The notes beneath the pieces were generated by a model. It saw nothing but the letters and a program-made list of their open reading frames with translations. It had not been told where the DNA came from and did no database searches. A stretch of DNA of 64,000 nt from Erythrobacter dokdonensis DSW-74 (GTDB lineage Bacteria; Pseudomonadota; Alphaproteobacteria; Sphingomonadales; Sphingomonadaceae): contig NZ_LZYB01000004.1 of NCBI RefSeq assembly GCF_001677335.1, forward strand, positions 1 to 64,000. Reading direction: 5' to 3'. Both the position numbers and the translations under genes were made by a program. Below, piece by piece: positions 33,451 through 45,659 of the stretch. Within the stretch, counting starts at the first letter, position 1, and every line of letters starts with the position of its first letter.

Positions 33451-34542
33451 ATGTACGTGATTTCGCCAGTCGGCTTTGATGAATTCCTAGACCGATTGAT
33501 GCGGAACGATCCGGAGTTTGCCTCTTCGAAAGTCCCTACAGGCGTCACCGCCTTCTGGTGTGAAAGCCTTGGCAGGCCCGGCTGGATGTTTGCAGGGACA
33601 GATCTTGATCCGGGCAGTCCGCTCCCGCGCGAGATCAGCCAGATCAACGACCTGCAGATCATGTCCAATTTGCTGCAAATGCACGGGGAGGCGCGGCTGG
33701 CAGCAATGATGCTGGAGTGGTCTAACTATCCTGCCCAAAGCCAGATTCTCGCCGCGCCGGATCTCGGGGCGGCCCTGCAATTCGTGGTAACTGCCAGCAA
33801 TCGCAAGAACCCGGCCATGGCTGCTCGAATTATCCGATCGCAGGGCATGGCGGTTTTCCGGTTCGACATGGATCCTCGGTTCGGCCCTTTCTGCGGCATC
33901 CACGAACAGCTCCTGCTGATCTGGATCTTCCTCATCATCCGCTCGTTTCTTGGTGTCAGCGCCCAAGGCATCGGCCAGCTCCCCCGCATCGTCATATCGC
34001 GCCTGCATTCAAACGATGCGATCGATGCGCTACTGCCTTGCGAGGTAGTATATGACAGCGAAGCGGCTTCCGTCGGTGTGCCGGAGGAACTTATGGACTT
34101 CCCCGGGCTCACATTCGATCCGGAGCTATGGGCGAGCATCTTGGCCTCTCTGGAGAAGGCTGGAGGTGGGAAGCGCCGCCCATCCTCGAGAAGGCCCGAT
34201 GAAATCGAGCATCTTGTCCGCAATGTCCTCGCGAAAGAGGCAAGAGTCCCACCCTTCGCCGAGATCGCCGCCGAACTGGGCCTTTCGGAACGCACCCTTG
34301 CTCGCAATTTTGCGGCCTGCGGACAGACCTATCGCGCGCTCATCGACAAGTTGCGCATGGCGATGGCGCAGGAAATGTTGCTGCAAGACGGGCTAAAGGT
34401 GAAGGATCTCGGCCACCAGCTCGGCTACAGTGACCCCTCTGCCTTTGTGCGGTCCTTCCGGCGCTATTCGGGTGTGTCACCGGCACGGTGGCGCAAGATG
34501 AAAAAGCGTGAAGGTTCACCGCATGGCGGCTCGACACGCTAG
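33451..34542 (+). CDS. AraC-family transcriptional regulator
   Basis: A 363-residue regulator. The N-terminal ~220 residues resemble the arabinose-binding-like domain of the OruR/ArgR-type AraC group (HSNDAIDALLPCEVVYDSEAASVGVPEELMDFP). The C-terminal ~100 residues form the paired helix-turn-helix: FAEIAAELGLSERTLARNFAACGQTYRALIDKLRMAMAQ and VKDLGHQLGYSDPSAFVRSFRRYSGVSPARWR. The ATG at 33451 follows GGGAGCG. It is the only regulator in the island and so the likely controller of the pilus or lipoprotein genes, which is inference. Confidence 0.88.
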   Translation: MYVISPVGFDEFLDRLMRNDPEFASSKVPTGVTAFWCESLGRPGWMFAGTDLDPGSPLPREISQINDLQIMSNLLQMHGEARLAAMMLEWSNYPAQSQILAAPDLGAALQFVVTASNRKNPAMAARIIRSQGMAVFRFDMDPRFGPFCGIHEQLLLIWIFLIIRSFLGVSAQGIGQLPRIVISRLHSNDAIDALLPCEVVYDSEAASVGVPEELMDFPGLTFDPELWASILASLEKAGGGKRRPSSRRPDEIEHLVRNVLAKEARVPPFAEIAAELGLSERTLARNFAACGQTYRALIDKLRMAMAQEMLLQDGLKVKDLGHQLGYSDPSAFVRSFRRYSGVSPARWRKMKKREGSPHGGSTR

Positions 34543-35076
34543 GCTGAACCGCGCACCTGAGTGCGCGACTTTGTCGGCAATCTCAGGGACATCCGTGCCT
34601 CATCAGTTTGTGTACGTTCAAAAAGGGCGGGATTAGTTCCCGAGGAGAGTTCGATGCGCTGCGGAACCGCTTCGGATACGGGCCGGACTGCACCGTTGGG
34701 CTGGGCCGCAATCAGTACTGGTACTGGATCCCGCCCTTAGCGCTTTAAATTGGGGCACACCCTACGCGACGGGTCGCAGTTATATCGCTCTGATTTAAAA
34801 ACTGAAAACTGCAAAAATGGATGCGGAAGCTTCTCAATTAAATCCGATTTGCCAATCGGATCCGATAAACTGGACGCTATATCGCTGAAAAAACGTCACA
34901 ACTCCATCGAGGTTGGCTATCCGAATCTGATTGACGACTCCCAACTTCGAATCCGAACCGGACTGTCCCAAGTTTTCCACATGCATCCAGCAAATTTGGG
35001 GTGTCGGTTGGGGGCCATAGAAATTTAATGTTCAGAAATAGACTTTCAATATCAATTCATTAAGCCAACTTTTGGC
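34543..35076. other. AT-richer non-coding right end of the island
   Basis: 534 bp without a credible gene. At about 34648-34746 a short frame reads EFDALRNRFGYGPDCTVGLGRN then QYWYWIPPL and a stop, and may be the tail of a lost gene. From about 34745 the base composition is clearly more AT-rich than the chromosome. A perfect inverted repeat ATCCGATT-TGCC-AATCGGAT lies at 34842-34861. Confidence 0.5.
34842..34861. repeat. Perfect 8-bp inverted repeat near the island right end
   Basis: ATCCGATT, loop TGCC, AATCGGAT, about 215 bp inside attR. It could be an arm-type recombinase or accessory-protein site; no U-run, so not an obvious terminator. Confidence 0.5.
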
Positions 35077-35107
35077 TTCCCGCTACCCGCTCCAGCCCTC
35101 CCTTCCC
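35077..35107 (+). repeat. Attachment site attR
   Basis: A perfect 31-bp copy of the tRNA-Gly 3' end plus flank (19844-19874), 25 bp before the stop of the chromosomal MFS gene. It marks the right island boundary. Confidence 0.93.
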
Positions 35108-35132
35108 GAAACGTTCCGGACGACCCGCCGCC

Positions 35133-36665
35133 TTATTGACCCGGTCGCGGTGCGAGCGCGATCATGTCGGTTTGCAGGGTCCGGCCCGCCAGCAGATAAT
35201 GCAGCGCCGCCCAGCCATAGCCGCAGGCAAAGATCACGATCGACCATTGCAGACCTCGCGCCTCTGCGCTGGAACAGGCCGTGAGGCGCTCCAGCTCCAA
35301 GCCCGCCAGTGCCGCCTTGCCCTCGGGTGCAAGGGCGATCAGCGGCTTGCACGCCTCCAGCGTCAGCGCCGCGTCGGTGCCGCCGAGGAACGCTGACTTG
35401 AGCACGGTCGAGAGGATCCCGATCACCAGCGGCCCGAGCCCGTAGCCAAGCAGGTTGACCACGAACAGCGTAATCGCCACCGCCGTTGCGCGCATCCGGC
35501 TGTCGACCACGCCGCCCGAAACCGCATACATCGGCCCGAGGTAGAAATAGTGGATCATCGCCGCGATCATCAGTGCCGGCATCGCCAGCCACAGGCTGTC
35601 CGCCAGAAAGCCGAAGGCGTAGAGCGGCACGGATGCTCCCATGCCCAGCGCGGGCAACCATGACAGGGCCTTGGGATAGCGTTTCGACAGACGGTCGGCG
35701 AGCCAGCCTGACGAAAACACACCGAGCGCCGCCATCACTCCGAGAATGATCCCGAACAGCAACGATGCATCGCCGATCGAAAGCTTGTGGGTGCGCATCA
35801 AGAAGGAGGTGGTGAACTGGCCGATGCCGTAACCGACGAAAGAAGCCACCGTCGCCCCCATAACCACCTGGCGATAGGCCGGCTTCTTCAACAGCACGCC
35901 CAGCGCCTCGCCGAAGCTGGCGCGTTCAAGCCCTTGCAGCGCGGCCGGATCGGTATAGCCGCGCGGCGGCTCGGCGACCGTGCGCCAGACCAGCAGCGAC
36001 AGCAGCAGCCCGGGAAGGCCGACCACGACAAAGGCGACGCGCCAGCCTTCGACTTGCGCCCAGTCGAGGTGGCCGAACATCCAGCCCAGCCCGGCTGCGT
36101 TCACCCATGCACCGAAGGCCGCACCGTCCAGTCCGGCCAGCTGCCCGCCGAAGACCGAAGCCAGCATCCCGCCCAAAGGCACGCCAAGCGCATAGATCGA
36201 TACAGCGGTCGCACGTCGCGCGGGGACAAAATAGTCGGCGATCAGCGACTGCGCCGGGGGCGTGCAGCCCGCCTCGCCGATGCTGACCCCGATGCGGAAC
36301 AGGAACAGGGTGAGAAAGGACACCGCGAAACCGCACAGCGCGGTGAACAGGCTCCAGATGGCGACCGCGGCGGCGATAATGATTACCCGGTTACGGCGCT
36401 CCGCCAGCCGCGCGATGGGAATGCCGAGGAAGGTATAGAGCACCGCGAAGGCCGGACCGCCAAGCAGCCCCATTTGCCAGTCCTCCAGCCCGAAGGTCAG
36501 CTTGATCGGCTCGGTCAGGATATTGACGATGGTGCGGTCGATGAAATTGAAGATGTAGACCACCAAGAGCGCAGCCAGCACATAGGCGCGGTAACCCGCA
36601 GAGCCGAAGCCCTCGGCCGCGGTGCCCCCAGCCGGCATCGCTCCGGCCACGCGCGATTGCGCCAT
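35133..36665 (-). CDS. MFS transporter (spinster-like)
   Basis: A 510-residue, about 12-helix major facilitator. Helix 1 contains YIFNFIDRTIVNILTEPIK, the loop 2-3 motif is GIPIARLAERRNR, and helix 4 has RIGVSIGEAGCTPPAQSLIADYF, all typical of the spinster-like MFS group common in sphingomonads. The substrate is unknown. Its 3' end lies 25 bp from the attR repeat, so before the island arrived it ended just beyond tRNA-Gly. Confidence 0.82.
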   Translation of the reverse strand: MAQSRVAGAMPAGGTAAEGFGSAGYRAYVLAALLVVYIFNFIDRTIVNILTEPIKLTFGLEDWQMGLLGGPAFAVLYTFLGIPIARLAERRNRVIIIAAAVAIWSLFTALCGFAVSFLTLFLFRIGVSIGEAGCTPPAQSLIADYFVPARRATAVSIYALGVPLGGMLASVFGGQLAGLDGAAFGAWVNAAGLGWMFGHLDWAQVEGWRVAFVVVGLPGLLLSLLVWRTVAEPPRGYTDPAALQGLERASFGEALGVLLKKPAYRQVVMGATVASFVGYGIGQFTTSFLMRTHKLSIGDASLLFGIILGVMAALGVFSSGWLADRLSKRYPKALSWLPALGMGASVPLYAFGFLADSLWLAMPALMIAAMIHYFYLGPMYAVSGGVVDSRMRATAVAITLFVVNLLGYGLGPLVIGILSTVLKSAFLGGTDAALTLEACKPLIALAPEGKAALAGLELERLTACSSAEARGLQWSIVIFACGYGWAALHYLLAGRTLQTDMIALAPRPGQ

Positions 36666-36780
36666 CTCGATCCTTTCCCGAAGCCCGCGTCATCGTGCGC
36701 GGGTCTTTTGTGTCGGTCCCTTCTTCGGAGCATTGGCGGACAAGGTAAAGCCCCCGCCGCCAAGCCTGCGGGCCACGAAA

Positions 36781-38859
36781 CTATTGCCCGCGTGTCCAGC
36801 CGCCCTTGTACTTCTCGAACCAGGCGAGGATCGCCGCCGCCTTGGCCGCGCTTTGCGACGGGCGCGCGGCGATGCCGCCGTGGCTCGCGCCGGGCACCTT
36901 GACCAACGCAGTCGGCACACCGCGCAAGCGGAGCGCGGTGTAATATTGCTCGGATTCACTCACCGGCGTGCGGTAATCCTCGGCGCCGACCACCACCAGC
37001 GTCGGGGTCTCGACCTGGCCGACCAGCGAAAGCGGCGATTGCTGCCAGTAGAATTCGGGGTTCTCCCAGGGCTGCATTCCAAGCCAGTAACGCCCGAAGT
37101 ACGCAGCGCTGTCGGCGGTCAGCACCTGCGTCGTCCAGTTGATCACCGGCTTCTGGGTGACGGCCGCCTTGAACCGGTTGGTCTTGCCGACGATCCAGCT
37201 GGTCAGCACCCCGCCGCCCGATCCGCCGGTGACAAACAACGCTTCGGGATCGGCAATCCCTTGTGCGATCGCCTCGTCGACGATGCTGATCAGGTCGTCA
37301 TAATCGTTGCCGGGATAGGCCTTGTCGATACGGTTGGCGAAATCCTCGCCATAGCTGGTCGAACCGCGCGGATTGGCAGACAGCACGGCATAGCCCGCTG
37401 CCGCATAGAGCTGGTTGTCGCTTGCGAAATGCGGGCCATAGGCGGCGAACGGGCCACCGTGGATCTCGAGGATCAGCGGCACCCTTGTCCCCGCCTGATA
37501 GCCCGGCGGCAGGGTCAGCCAGCCTTCGATGGCGAGGCCATCATGGCTCGATTTCGTGGTGATCTTGCGCACCTCGCCCATGGTCTTGGTCGCGCGCAGT
37601 GACGCGTTGAGATCGGTCAAGGTCTTCACCTTGCCTGCGCTCGCCAGCCGCACGTCGGCCGGAAAGGTCGGCGCACCCCCAGTGAAGGCGACCGCATCAT
37701 TGGCCGCGACAGAAAAGCTCCCGCCAGTATAGGGCCGATCGAACCCGCCGCCGGTCACGCCCTCTAAGACATCGCGGATCGTCCCGTCGAGCCCGATACG
37801 TGCCACCCGTGTCTCGCCACTGATGTCGTATTGTGCATACAGGCCCTTGCCGTCCGCATCCCACACGACGCCGGCGGGGCTGTAGTCCCAGCTCTCCGTA
37901 AGGTTGCGCACCCCGCTTCCGTCCGGCGCCATGATATAGAGATCGTCATTCTCGTAGGCGCGGCCAGCATCGTCGAAGCCGAGGAAGGCGACCAGCTTGC
38001 CGTCGGGTGAAACCTGCGGGCTGGTATCGGGCCCATCGCGCGAAGTCAGTGCGGTGATGGCGCCGCTGGCGATATCGAGCGCGTGAACTTCGCTTTCGAC
38101 CGGATCGAGCTGCCAGTCGGGCTTGCGGTTGGCGCTGAAATAGAGCCTGCGGCCATCCTTGGAAAAGGACAGAGGCCCTCCGTCGTGATAATCGCCGAAA
38201 GTCAGCTGGCGCGGCGCACCGCCGGTCGCCGGGACAATGAAGATCTTCTCGAATCCGGGCTTGAGATATCCCGCTCCGTCGGCGCGGTAGGTGACGAGGT
38301 CGTAGATCTCGAGCGGTTCGGCCCAGGTCGCGCCTTCTGGCTTGCCGGATGGCGCGGACCCGAGCTTCGGCCCCTCGCGCGGTACCAGCATGGTATAGGC
38401 GATCATACTGCCATCGGGTGACCAGGTGATGCTGCCCGGGCTTTCGGGAAGGCCGGTGAGCCGCACGGCCTCGCCCCCCTTCAGCCACTTCACCCATAGT
38501 TGCGCCCCGCCGCTGGCGGTGGAGACATAGGCAAGGCGCGTGCCGTCGGGCGACCAGCGCGGCGCGAAGGCATTGGCATCGGGCCCGCCGGCAAGCGGCA
38601 CTTCCTCCCCCGTCCGGGTGTCGATCAACCAGATGGCCGAGCGGGCGCGGTCTGCCATGATGTCGTTCGAGCGCCGGACATAGGCGATGCGGCTGCCGTC
38701 CGGGCTGATCTGCGGATCGGCGGCGACGGAAAGGTGAAAGAGATCCTGCGCGCTGAAGTGTCGCTCGGAGCCGTCACTCTCGGCCTGCGCGGAGGACGCG
38801 GGTGCAAGCAGGATTGCCGCGACAGGAGCGAGCGCGCTCGCAAGCCAGAACCTGGACAT
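36781..38859 (-). CDS. Secreted S9-family serine peptidase (acylaminoacyl/dipeptidyl peptidase type)
   Basis: A 692-residue protein with signal peptide MSRFWLASALAPVAAILLAPASSAQA, a WD40-like/TolB-type propeller (about 40-400, repeats of the form ISPDGSRIAYV, WSPDGTRLAYV, VSPDGKLVAFLG) and a C-terminal alpha/beta hydrolase. The triad is visible as GGSGGG (Ser), GAEDYRTP (Asp) and GASHGG (His). It should release short peptides in the periplasm. The start was moved to 38859 to include the signal peptide. Confidence 0.9.
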   Translation of the reverse strand: MSRFWLASALAPVAAILLAPASSAQAESDGSERHFSAQDLFHLSVAADPQISPDGSRIAYVRRSNDIMADRARSAIWLIDTRTGEEVPLAGGPDANAFAPRWSPDGTRLAYVSTASGGAQLWVKWLKGGEAVRLTGLPESPGSITWSPDGSMIAYTMLVPREGPKLGSAPSGKPEGATWAEPLEIYDLVTYRADGAGYLKPGFEKIFIVPATGGAPRQLTFGDYHDGGPLSFSKDGRRLYFSANRKPDWQLDPVESEVHALDIASGAITALTSRDGPDTSPQVSPDGKLVAFLGFDDAGRAYENDDLYIMAPDGSGVRNLTESWDYSPAGVVWDADGKGLYAQYDISGETRVARIGLDGTIRDVLEGVTGGGFDRPYTGGSFSVAANDAVAFTGGAPTFPADVRLASAGKVKTLTDLNASLRATKTMGEVRKITTKSSHDGLAIEGWLTLPPGYQAGTRVPLILEIHGGPFAAYGPHFASDNQLYAAAGYAVLSANPRGSTSYGEDFANRIDKAYPGNDYDDLISIVDEAIAQGIADPEALFVTGGSGGGVLTSWIVGKTNRFKAAVTQKPVINWTTQVLTADSAAYFGRYWLGMQPWENPEFYWQQSPLSLVGQVETPTLVVVGAEDYRTPVSESEQYYTALRLRGVPTALVKVPGASHGGIAARPSQSAAKAAAILAWFEKYKGGWTRGQ

Positions 38860-38944
38860 GAACGGATTTCCTTGATGAAGCCTATCGAACGGAGAGCGAT
38901 GTTGCGGCGAGGTGGGTCGCCGGTCAACCATCAACTGGAGCGCG

Positions 38945-39358
38945 CTACTCGTCCTCGAAGCAGCCCGGTGTACCTGCCTTGGGGGATTCGTAGGTCGCCC
39001 ACTCGCTGTCATCGCGCGGGGCGGCGGGCTGGCCGGCGGGGCCGGGCTGCTTGCCCAGCCTGAGCTGGTGCAGATGCACCTTGGCAATCATGTTGGCAGC
39101 GATCGGCGCGGTAACGAACAGGAACAGCGAAACCAGCAATTCATGCGTGGTCCACTCGCCCTTCACAAGCTGGAAGAAGGCCACCGAACCCACCAGCATC
39201 CCGCCAAGGCCCAGCGTTGTCGCCTTGGTCGGGCCATGCAGCCGTTCCATGAGCGAGGGCAGGCGCACCAGACCCCAGCTACCGATCAGGGCAAAGCTGC
39301 CGCCCAGCACGATCAGCGCGCTGACGAGGATCTCGGGCAGGGAAACACCGCCGCTCAT
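38945..39358 (-). CDS. mrpG: Mrp Na+/H+ antiporter subunit G
   Basis: A 137-residue membrane protein with three helices; ILVSALIVLGGSFALIGSWGLVRLPSLMERLHGPTKATTLGLG is the MnhG/PhaG signature. A hydrophilic tail (GKQPGPAGQPAAPRDDSEWATYESPKAG) is added. Last gene of the mrp operon; ATGA overlap with mrpF. Required for assembly of the multisubunit antiporter. Confidence 0.93.
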   Translation of the reverse strand: MSGGVSLPEILVSALIVLGGSFALIGSWGLVRLPSLMERLHGPTKATTLGLGGMLVGSVAFFQLVKGEWTTHELLVSLFLFVTAPIAANMIAKVHLHQLRLGKQPGPAGQPAAPRDDSEWATYESPKAGTPGCFEDE

Positions 39359-39636
39359 TCGATGATGTCCCCCCTGAGCAGGAATTTGCAATAGGCGACC
39401 GTGCCGACGAATCCGACCATCGCGAGCAGCATCGCCGCCTCGAAGGCGGTCGCCTGTCCATTGGCGATACCCGCAAGCACGATGATCCCGATCGCGTTGA
39501 TCACCATGGTATCGAGCGCGAGGATGCGGTCGGCTACCCCCGGCCCCTTGAACAGCCGCCACAGGTTCATCGCCAACGCGATGCCGAGCGCAGCGAAGCC
39601 GAAACCGAGCGCGTAAACGAGAACCGGCCCGATCAT
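39355..39636 (-). CDS. mrpF: Mrp Na+/H+ antiporter subunit F
   Basis: A 93-residue, three-helix protein; LWRLFKGPGVADRILALDTMVINAIGIIVL is the MnhF/PhaF signature, with the conserved Asp-Arg pair in the cytoplasmic loop. ATGA overlaps join it to mrpE and mrpG. Confidence 0.94.
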   Translation of the reverse strand: MIGPVLVYALGFGFAALGIALAMNLWRLFKGPGVADRILALDTMVINAIGIIVLAGIANGQATAFEAAMLLAMVGFVGTVAYCKFLLRGDIIE

Positions 39637-40118
39637 GCGAAGATCTCCTTGAGCCGTGTCTCGTAGCGCGCCTTGGTGCGGGCAATCTCCGCCGCCGGAT
39701 CGGGTGCGTGCAAGGCGTGGACCAGCAGATAGGTGCCGCAGGCCGAGACATCGGCCGAAACCGTTCCGGGCGTCAGGCTGATCGTCCCGGCAAACACCGT
39801 GATCGCCTCGGGCGTGTCGAGTTCAAGCGGGATCACCAGCCAAGCCGGCTGGAGTTTATGGTTGGGCTTGAACAGAATGATCGCGGCGACCTCGAAATTG
39901 GCCACCACAATGTCCCACAGCACGATGCCGATATAGGCGAGGCCCGCAAGGAAATTGAGACGCGGGCGCTGCGGCCAGTAGGCATCGGTGAACAGCGGCA
40001 CGGTCAGGCCGACGACAAGGCCGAGGAACAGCGTGCCGAAGGTCAGGTCATTGACCATCACCATCCACACGAACACCAGCAGCGCGGAAAGGCCCGGATG
40101 CGGGATCAGGCGGCTCAT
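39633..40118 (-). CDS. mrpE: Mrp Na+/H+ antiporter subunit E
   Basis: A 161-residue membrane protein with the MnhE features WMVMVNDLTFGTLFLGLVVGL, YIGIVLWDIVVANFEVA and LITLTPGT-like AGTISLTPGTVSADVS. Overlaps mrpD and mrpF by ATGA. Confidence 0.92.
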   Translation of the reverse strand: MSRLIPHPGLSALLVFVWMVMVNDLTFGTLFLGLVVGLTVPLFTDAYWPQRPRLNFLAGLAYIGIVLWDIVVANFEVAAIILFKPNHKLQPAWLVIPLELDTPEAITVFAGTISLTPGTVSADVSACGTYLLVHALHAPDPAAEIARTKARYETRLKEIFA

Positions 40119-41638
40119 GGCGCAGCCTCCCCCAGCACCGCGCGTGCGGCGGCGGCACGGTCGAGCACCTGTCCCGCGGCGGCTCCGGCATAGGCGCTTG
40201 CCACGCCCGCGCCAGCCGAAAGCGTCGCAAGCAGTGCCAGCGCGATGGCGGCCGCGGCCATATCAGCGCGCGGAGCGGGCGGCACCGGGCTTTCGCCGGT
40301 TTGCGGCGCAGCCCTCCAGAACACCGCGCTGCCCGCGCGGGCAAAGCCGATCACTCCGATCAGAGTGGTGACAAGGATCACGCCGAAGGCCCAGCCCCAG
40401 TCGGGAAGGGCCGACACCGACTTCAGGATCAGCAGCTTGCCGATGAAGCCCGACAGCGGAGGCAGGCCGCTCGCCGCGATGGCGGCGGCCATGAACAGCA
40501 GGCCGACCAGCTGGCGGTCGGCAAAATCGGGGCCGGAACTGGTGTTGTCGGTCGAGCCGCCACGGCGCCGCGCGATCACATCGCTCACCAGAAACAGCGC
40601 GGCCCCGGCGAGGGTCGAATGGACGAGATAATACAGCGCCGCACCCAGCGTCGCCTCCTGCCAGCCCGCAACGGCAATCAGCAGCGTCCCGGTCGACCCG
40701 ATCACCGCATAGGCCGCCTGTTCGGAAAAGCTGCGGGCCACGAACACGCCCACGAAACCGACCGCCGCCGTGACCATCGCGGCCGGCATGAGGAAGGGTG
40801 CGGGAGCCCAGGCAGCGGCCCCCGCGCCTTCGCCAAAGACCTGCGGCACCACGCGGATCAGCGAATAGACGCCGACCTTGGTCATGATCGCGAAAAGCGC
40901 CGCCACGGCGGGCGTCGCCACATCGTAGGTGCGCGGCAGCCACAGGTGGAGCGGGACGATCGCCGCCTTGATCGCGAAGACGCCCGCCAGCAGCAGCGCC
41001 GCGATCCTGAGCAGGCCCTGGTCCTCCGCCGCGATACCCGCCACCCTAACCCCCATGTCGGCCATGTTGAGTGTGCCGGTGAGGGAATAGAGGAGCCCCA
41101 GCGCGATCAGGAACAGCGAGGACCCGACAAGATTGACCACCACATATTGGACCCCCGCCTTCAACCGCGCGGGTCCCTGGCCGTGCAGCAGCAGCCCGTA
41201 GGAAGCGATCAGCAACACCTCGAAGAACACGAAAAGGTTGAACAGGTCGCCGGTCAGGAAGGCGCCGTTCAAACCCATGAGCTGGAACTGGAACAGCGGA
41301 TGGAAATGCCAGCCCTTGCGGTCCGCGCCGGTAACGACGGCGTGCAGCAGGGCGATCAGCGCAAGCGTGGCTGCCAGCGTCAGCATGATCGCGGAGAGCC
41401 GGTCGGCCACCAGCACGATACCGAAAGGGGCGGGCCATTCGCCCACCTCGTAGACATGCACGATCCCGTCACCCGCAAAACCGAGCAGCGCCAGCGCCGC
41501 GACCAGCATCGCCAGGCAAGAGGCAAAGGCCGCGCTTATGCCCCACGCGGGATGGCGTCGCATCAGCATCAGCGTGACCGGAGCAGCAAGCGCGGGGATC
41601 ACGATCGGCAGTATCGGGAGATGGTCGGTCAAGGTCAT
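40115..41638 (-). CDS. mrpD: Mrp Na+/H+ antiporter subunit D
   Basis: A 507-residue proton-translocating membrane protein related to NuoM/NuoN. It contains about 14 helices; LFNLFVFFEVLLIASYGLLL carries the conserved membrane glutamate, and KAAIVPLHLWLPRTYDVATPAVAALF the conserved Lys and proton-path signature. The start at 41638 forms ATGA with mrpC. Confidence 0.94.
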   Translation of the reverse strand: MTLTDHLPILPIVIPALAAPVTLMLMRRHPAWGISAAFASCLAMLVAALALLGFAGDGIVHVYEVGEWPAPFGIVLVADRLSAIMLTLAATLALIALLHAVVTGADRKGWHFHPLFQFQLMGLNGAFLTGDLFNLFVFFEVLLIASYGLLLHGQGPARLKAGVQYVVVNLVGSSLFLIALGLLYSLTGTLNMADMGVRVAGIAAEDQGLLRIAALLLAGVFAIKAAIVPLHLWLPRTYDVATPAVAALFAIMTKVGVYSLIRVVPQVFGEGAGAAAWAPAPFLMPAAMVTAAVGFVGVFVARSFSEQAAYAVIGSTGTLLIAVAGWQEATLGAALYYLVHSTLAGAALFLVSDVIARRRGGSTDNTSSGPDFADRQLVGLLFMAAAIAASGLPPLSGFIGKLLILKSVSALPDWGWAFGVILVTTLIGVIGFARAGSAVFWRAAPQTGESPVPPAPRADMAAAAIALALLATLSAGAGVASAYAGAAAGQVLDRAAAARAVLGEAAP

Positions 41639-42002
41639 TCGCCCCGTCCCGCTTCGCCGTCGTCCCCGTCGCACGGGACATTGTCGCCGTCGACATGGTC
41701 GCTGCCGGTCTCGAGAAAGCTGCGCAGGGCAAGGATCACCACGAAGGCGGTCATGCCGAAGGTGATGACGATCGCAGTCAGCACCAGCGCTTGCGGCAAC
41801 GGGTCGGTATATTCGGTAACCGCCTTGTCCCAGATCGGGGGACGGTTGAGCGCCAGCCTTCCGCTAGCGAACAGGAACAGGTTGACCGCATAGGAAAACA
41901 GCGTGAGCCCGAGCACGACCTGGAAGGTGCGCGCCCGCATCGACAGGTAGATCCCGCCCGCCACCAGCACGCCGATGCTGCTCGCCACGAGGAATTCGTA
42001 GG

Positions 42003-42006
<4 letters not shown>
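41635..42006 (-). CDS. mrpC: Mrp Na+/H+ antiporter subunit C
   Basis: A 123-residue NuoK-like subunit with three helices (FLVASSIGVLVAGGIYLSM, VVLGLTLFSYAVNLFLFASG, LPQALVLTAIVITFGMTAFVVILAL). An acidic tail with one cysteine (DHVDGDNVPCDGDDGEAG) is unusual. ATGA overlaps on both sides. Confidence 0.93.
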
Positions 42007-44852
<2,846 letters not shown>

Positions 44853-45010
44853 TGGCGGTTCCGGCGACCCTTTGTGGCAGAATTGACGTTGCGACTGCGC
44901 CCCTTGCGCGCGCGCCTGCCATAGACGAGGGCTTCGCCTGAGGACAAGCACTTGCACCAAACGCACGGGCAGGTCGCGGCGTTCCCGTGACGAGACGAGA
45001 TGCGGGCAGT

Positions 45011-45562
45011 TCAGTCGCCCTCGAACTCCATCAGCGTGTTCACCTCGATGCCGGCCTCGCGCAGACGCGCCGCGCCGCCAAGATCGGGCAAGTCAATCAC
45101 GAACAATGCGTTTTCGAGCACTGCACCGGCCTGGCGCAGAAGCTCCGCAGAGGCGAGTGCCGTCCCGCCGGTCGCGATCAGATCGTCGACCATCACCACG
45201 CGCTGTCCCGGCATGATCGCGCCCGGGTCCATTTCAAGCCGGTCGGTCCCATATTCGAGAGCATAGTCGATGCCGATGGTATCGATCGGCAGCTTGCCGG
45301 GCTTGCGCACCGGCACGAAGCCGATCCCTAGCTGCACCGCCACCGCCGCGCCGAAGATGAAGCCGCGCGCCTCCATCCCGGCGATCTTTTCGGCTCCGGC
45401 AGCGCCGGCAAGCTCGGCAAGGTGATGAACGCTCGCGGCCATGCCCTGATGGTGGCCGATCAGCGTGGTGATGTCGCGGAACTGGATTCCCGGCTTGGGG
45501 AAGTCCGGCACGGTGCGAATCAGTGCTTTCAGATCTTCGCGGGAGAGGTGCGATGCGGTCAT
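45011..45562 (-). CDS. apt: Adenine phosphoribosyltransferase
   Basis: A 183-residue enzyme making AMP from adenine and PRPP. Visible: TVPDFPKPGIQFRDITTLI, GMEARGFIFG, VRKPGKLP, the YALEYGTDRLEM block and the PRPP loop VVMVDDLIATGGTA. The start was set at 45562 (MTASHLSREDLK). It lies 97 bp after petC on the same strand; an imperfect hairpin (45602-45628) lies between. Confidence 0.95.
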   Translation of the reverse strand: MTASHLSREDLKALIRTVPDFPKPGIQFRDITTLIGHHQGMAASVHHLAELAGAAGAEKIAGMEARGFIFGAAVAVQLGIGFVPVRKPGKLPIDTIGIDYALEYGTDRLEMDPGAIMPGQRVVMVDDLIATGGTALASAELLRQAGAVLENALFVIDLPDLGGAARLREAGIEVNTLMEFEGD

Positions 45563-45659
45563 GTTGGAAGTGGCCCCTTTCGTGCTTCCAATGCACAAGC
45601 GCCCCGCCATCCGCAAGGGATGACGGGGTGCCTGCATCACGCCGTCCAGCGGCGAAGGC

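Noticed and set aside
34750-35028. 92-codon frame at the island right end
   Set aside because: Starts at TTG without a ribosome site, in AT-rich DNA, and no protein features are evident.
45602-45628. Hairpin between petC and apt as a terminator
   Set aside because: The stem has a mismatch and no T-run follows on the petC strand; support is too weak.
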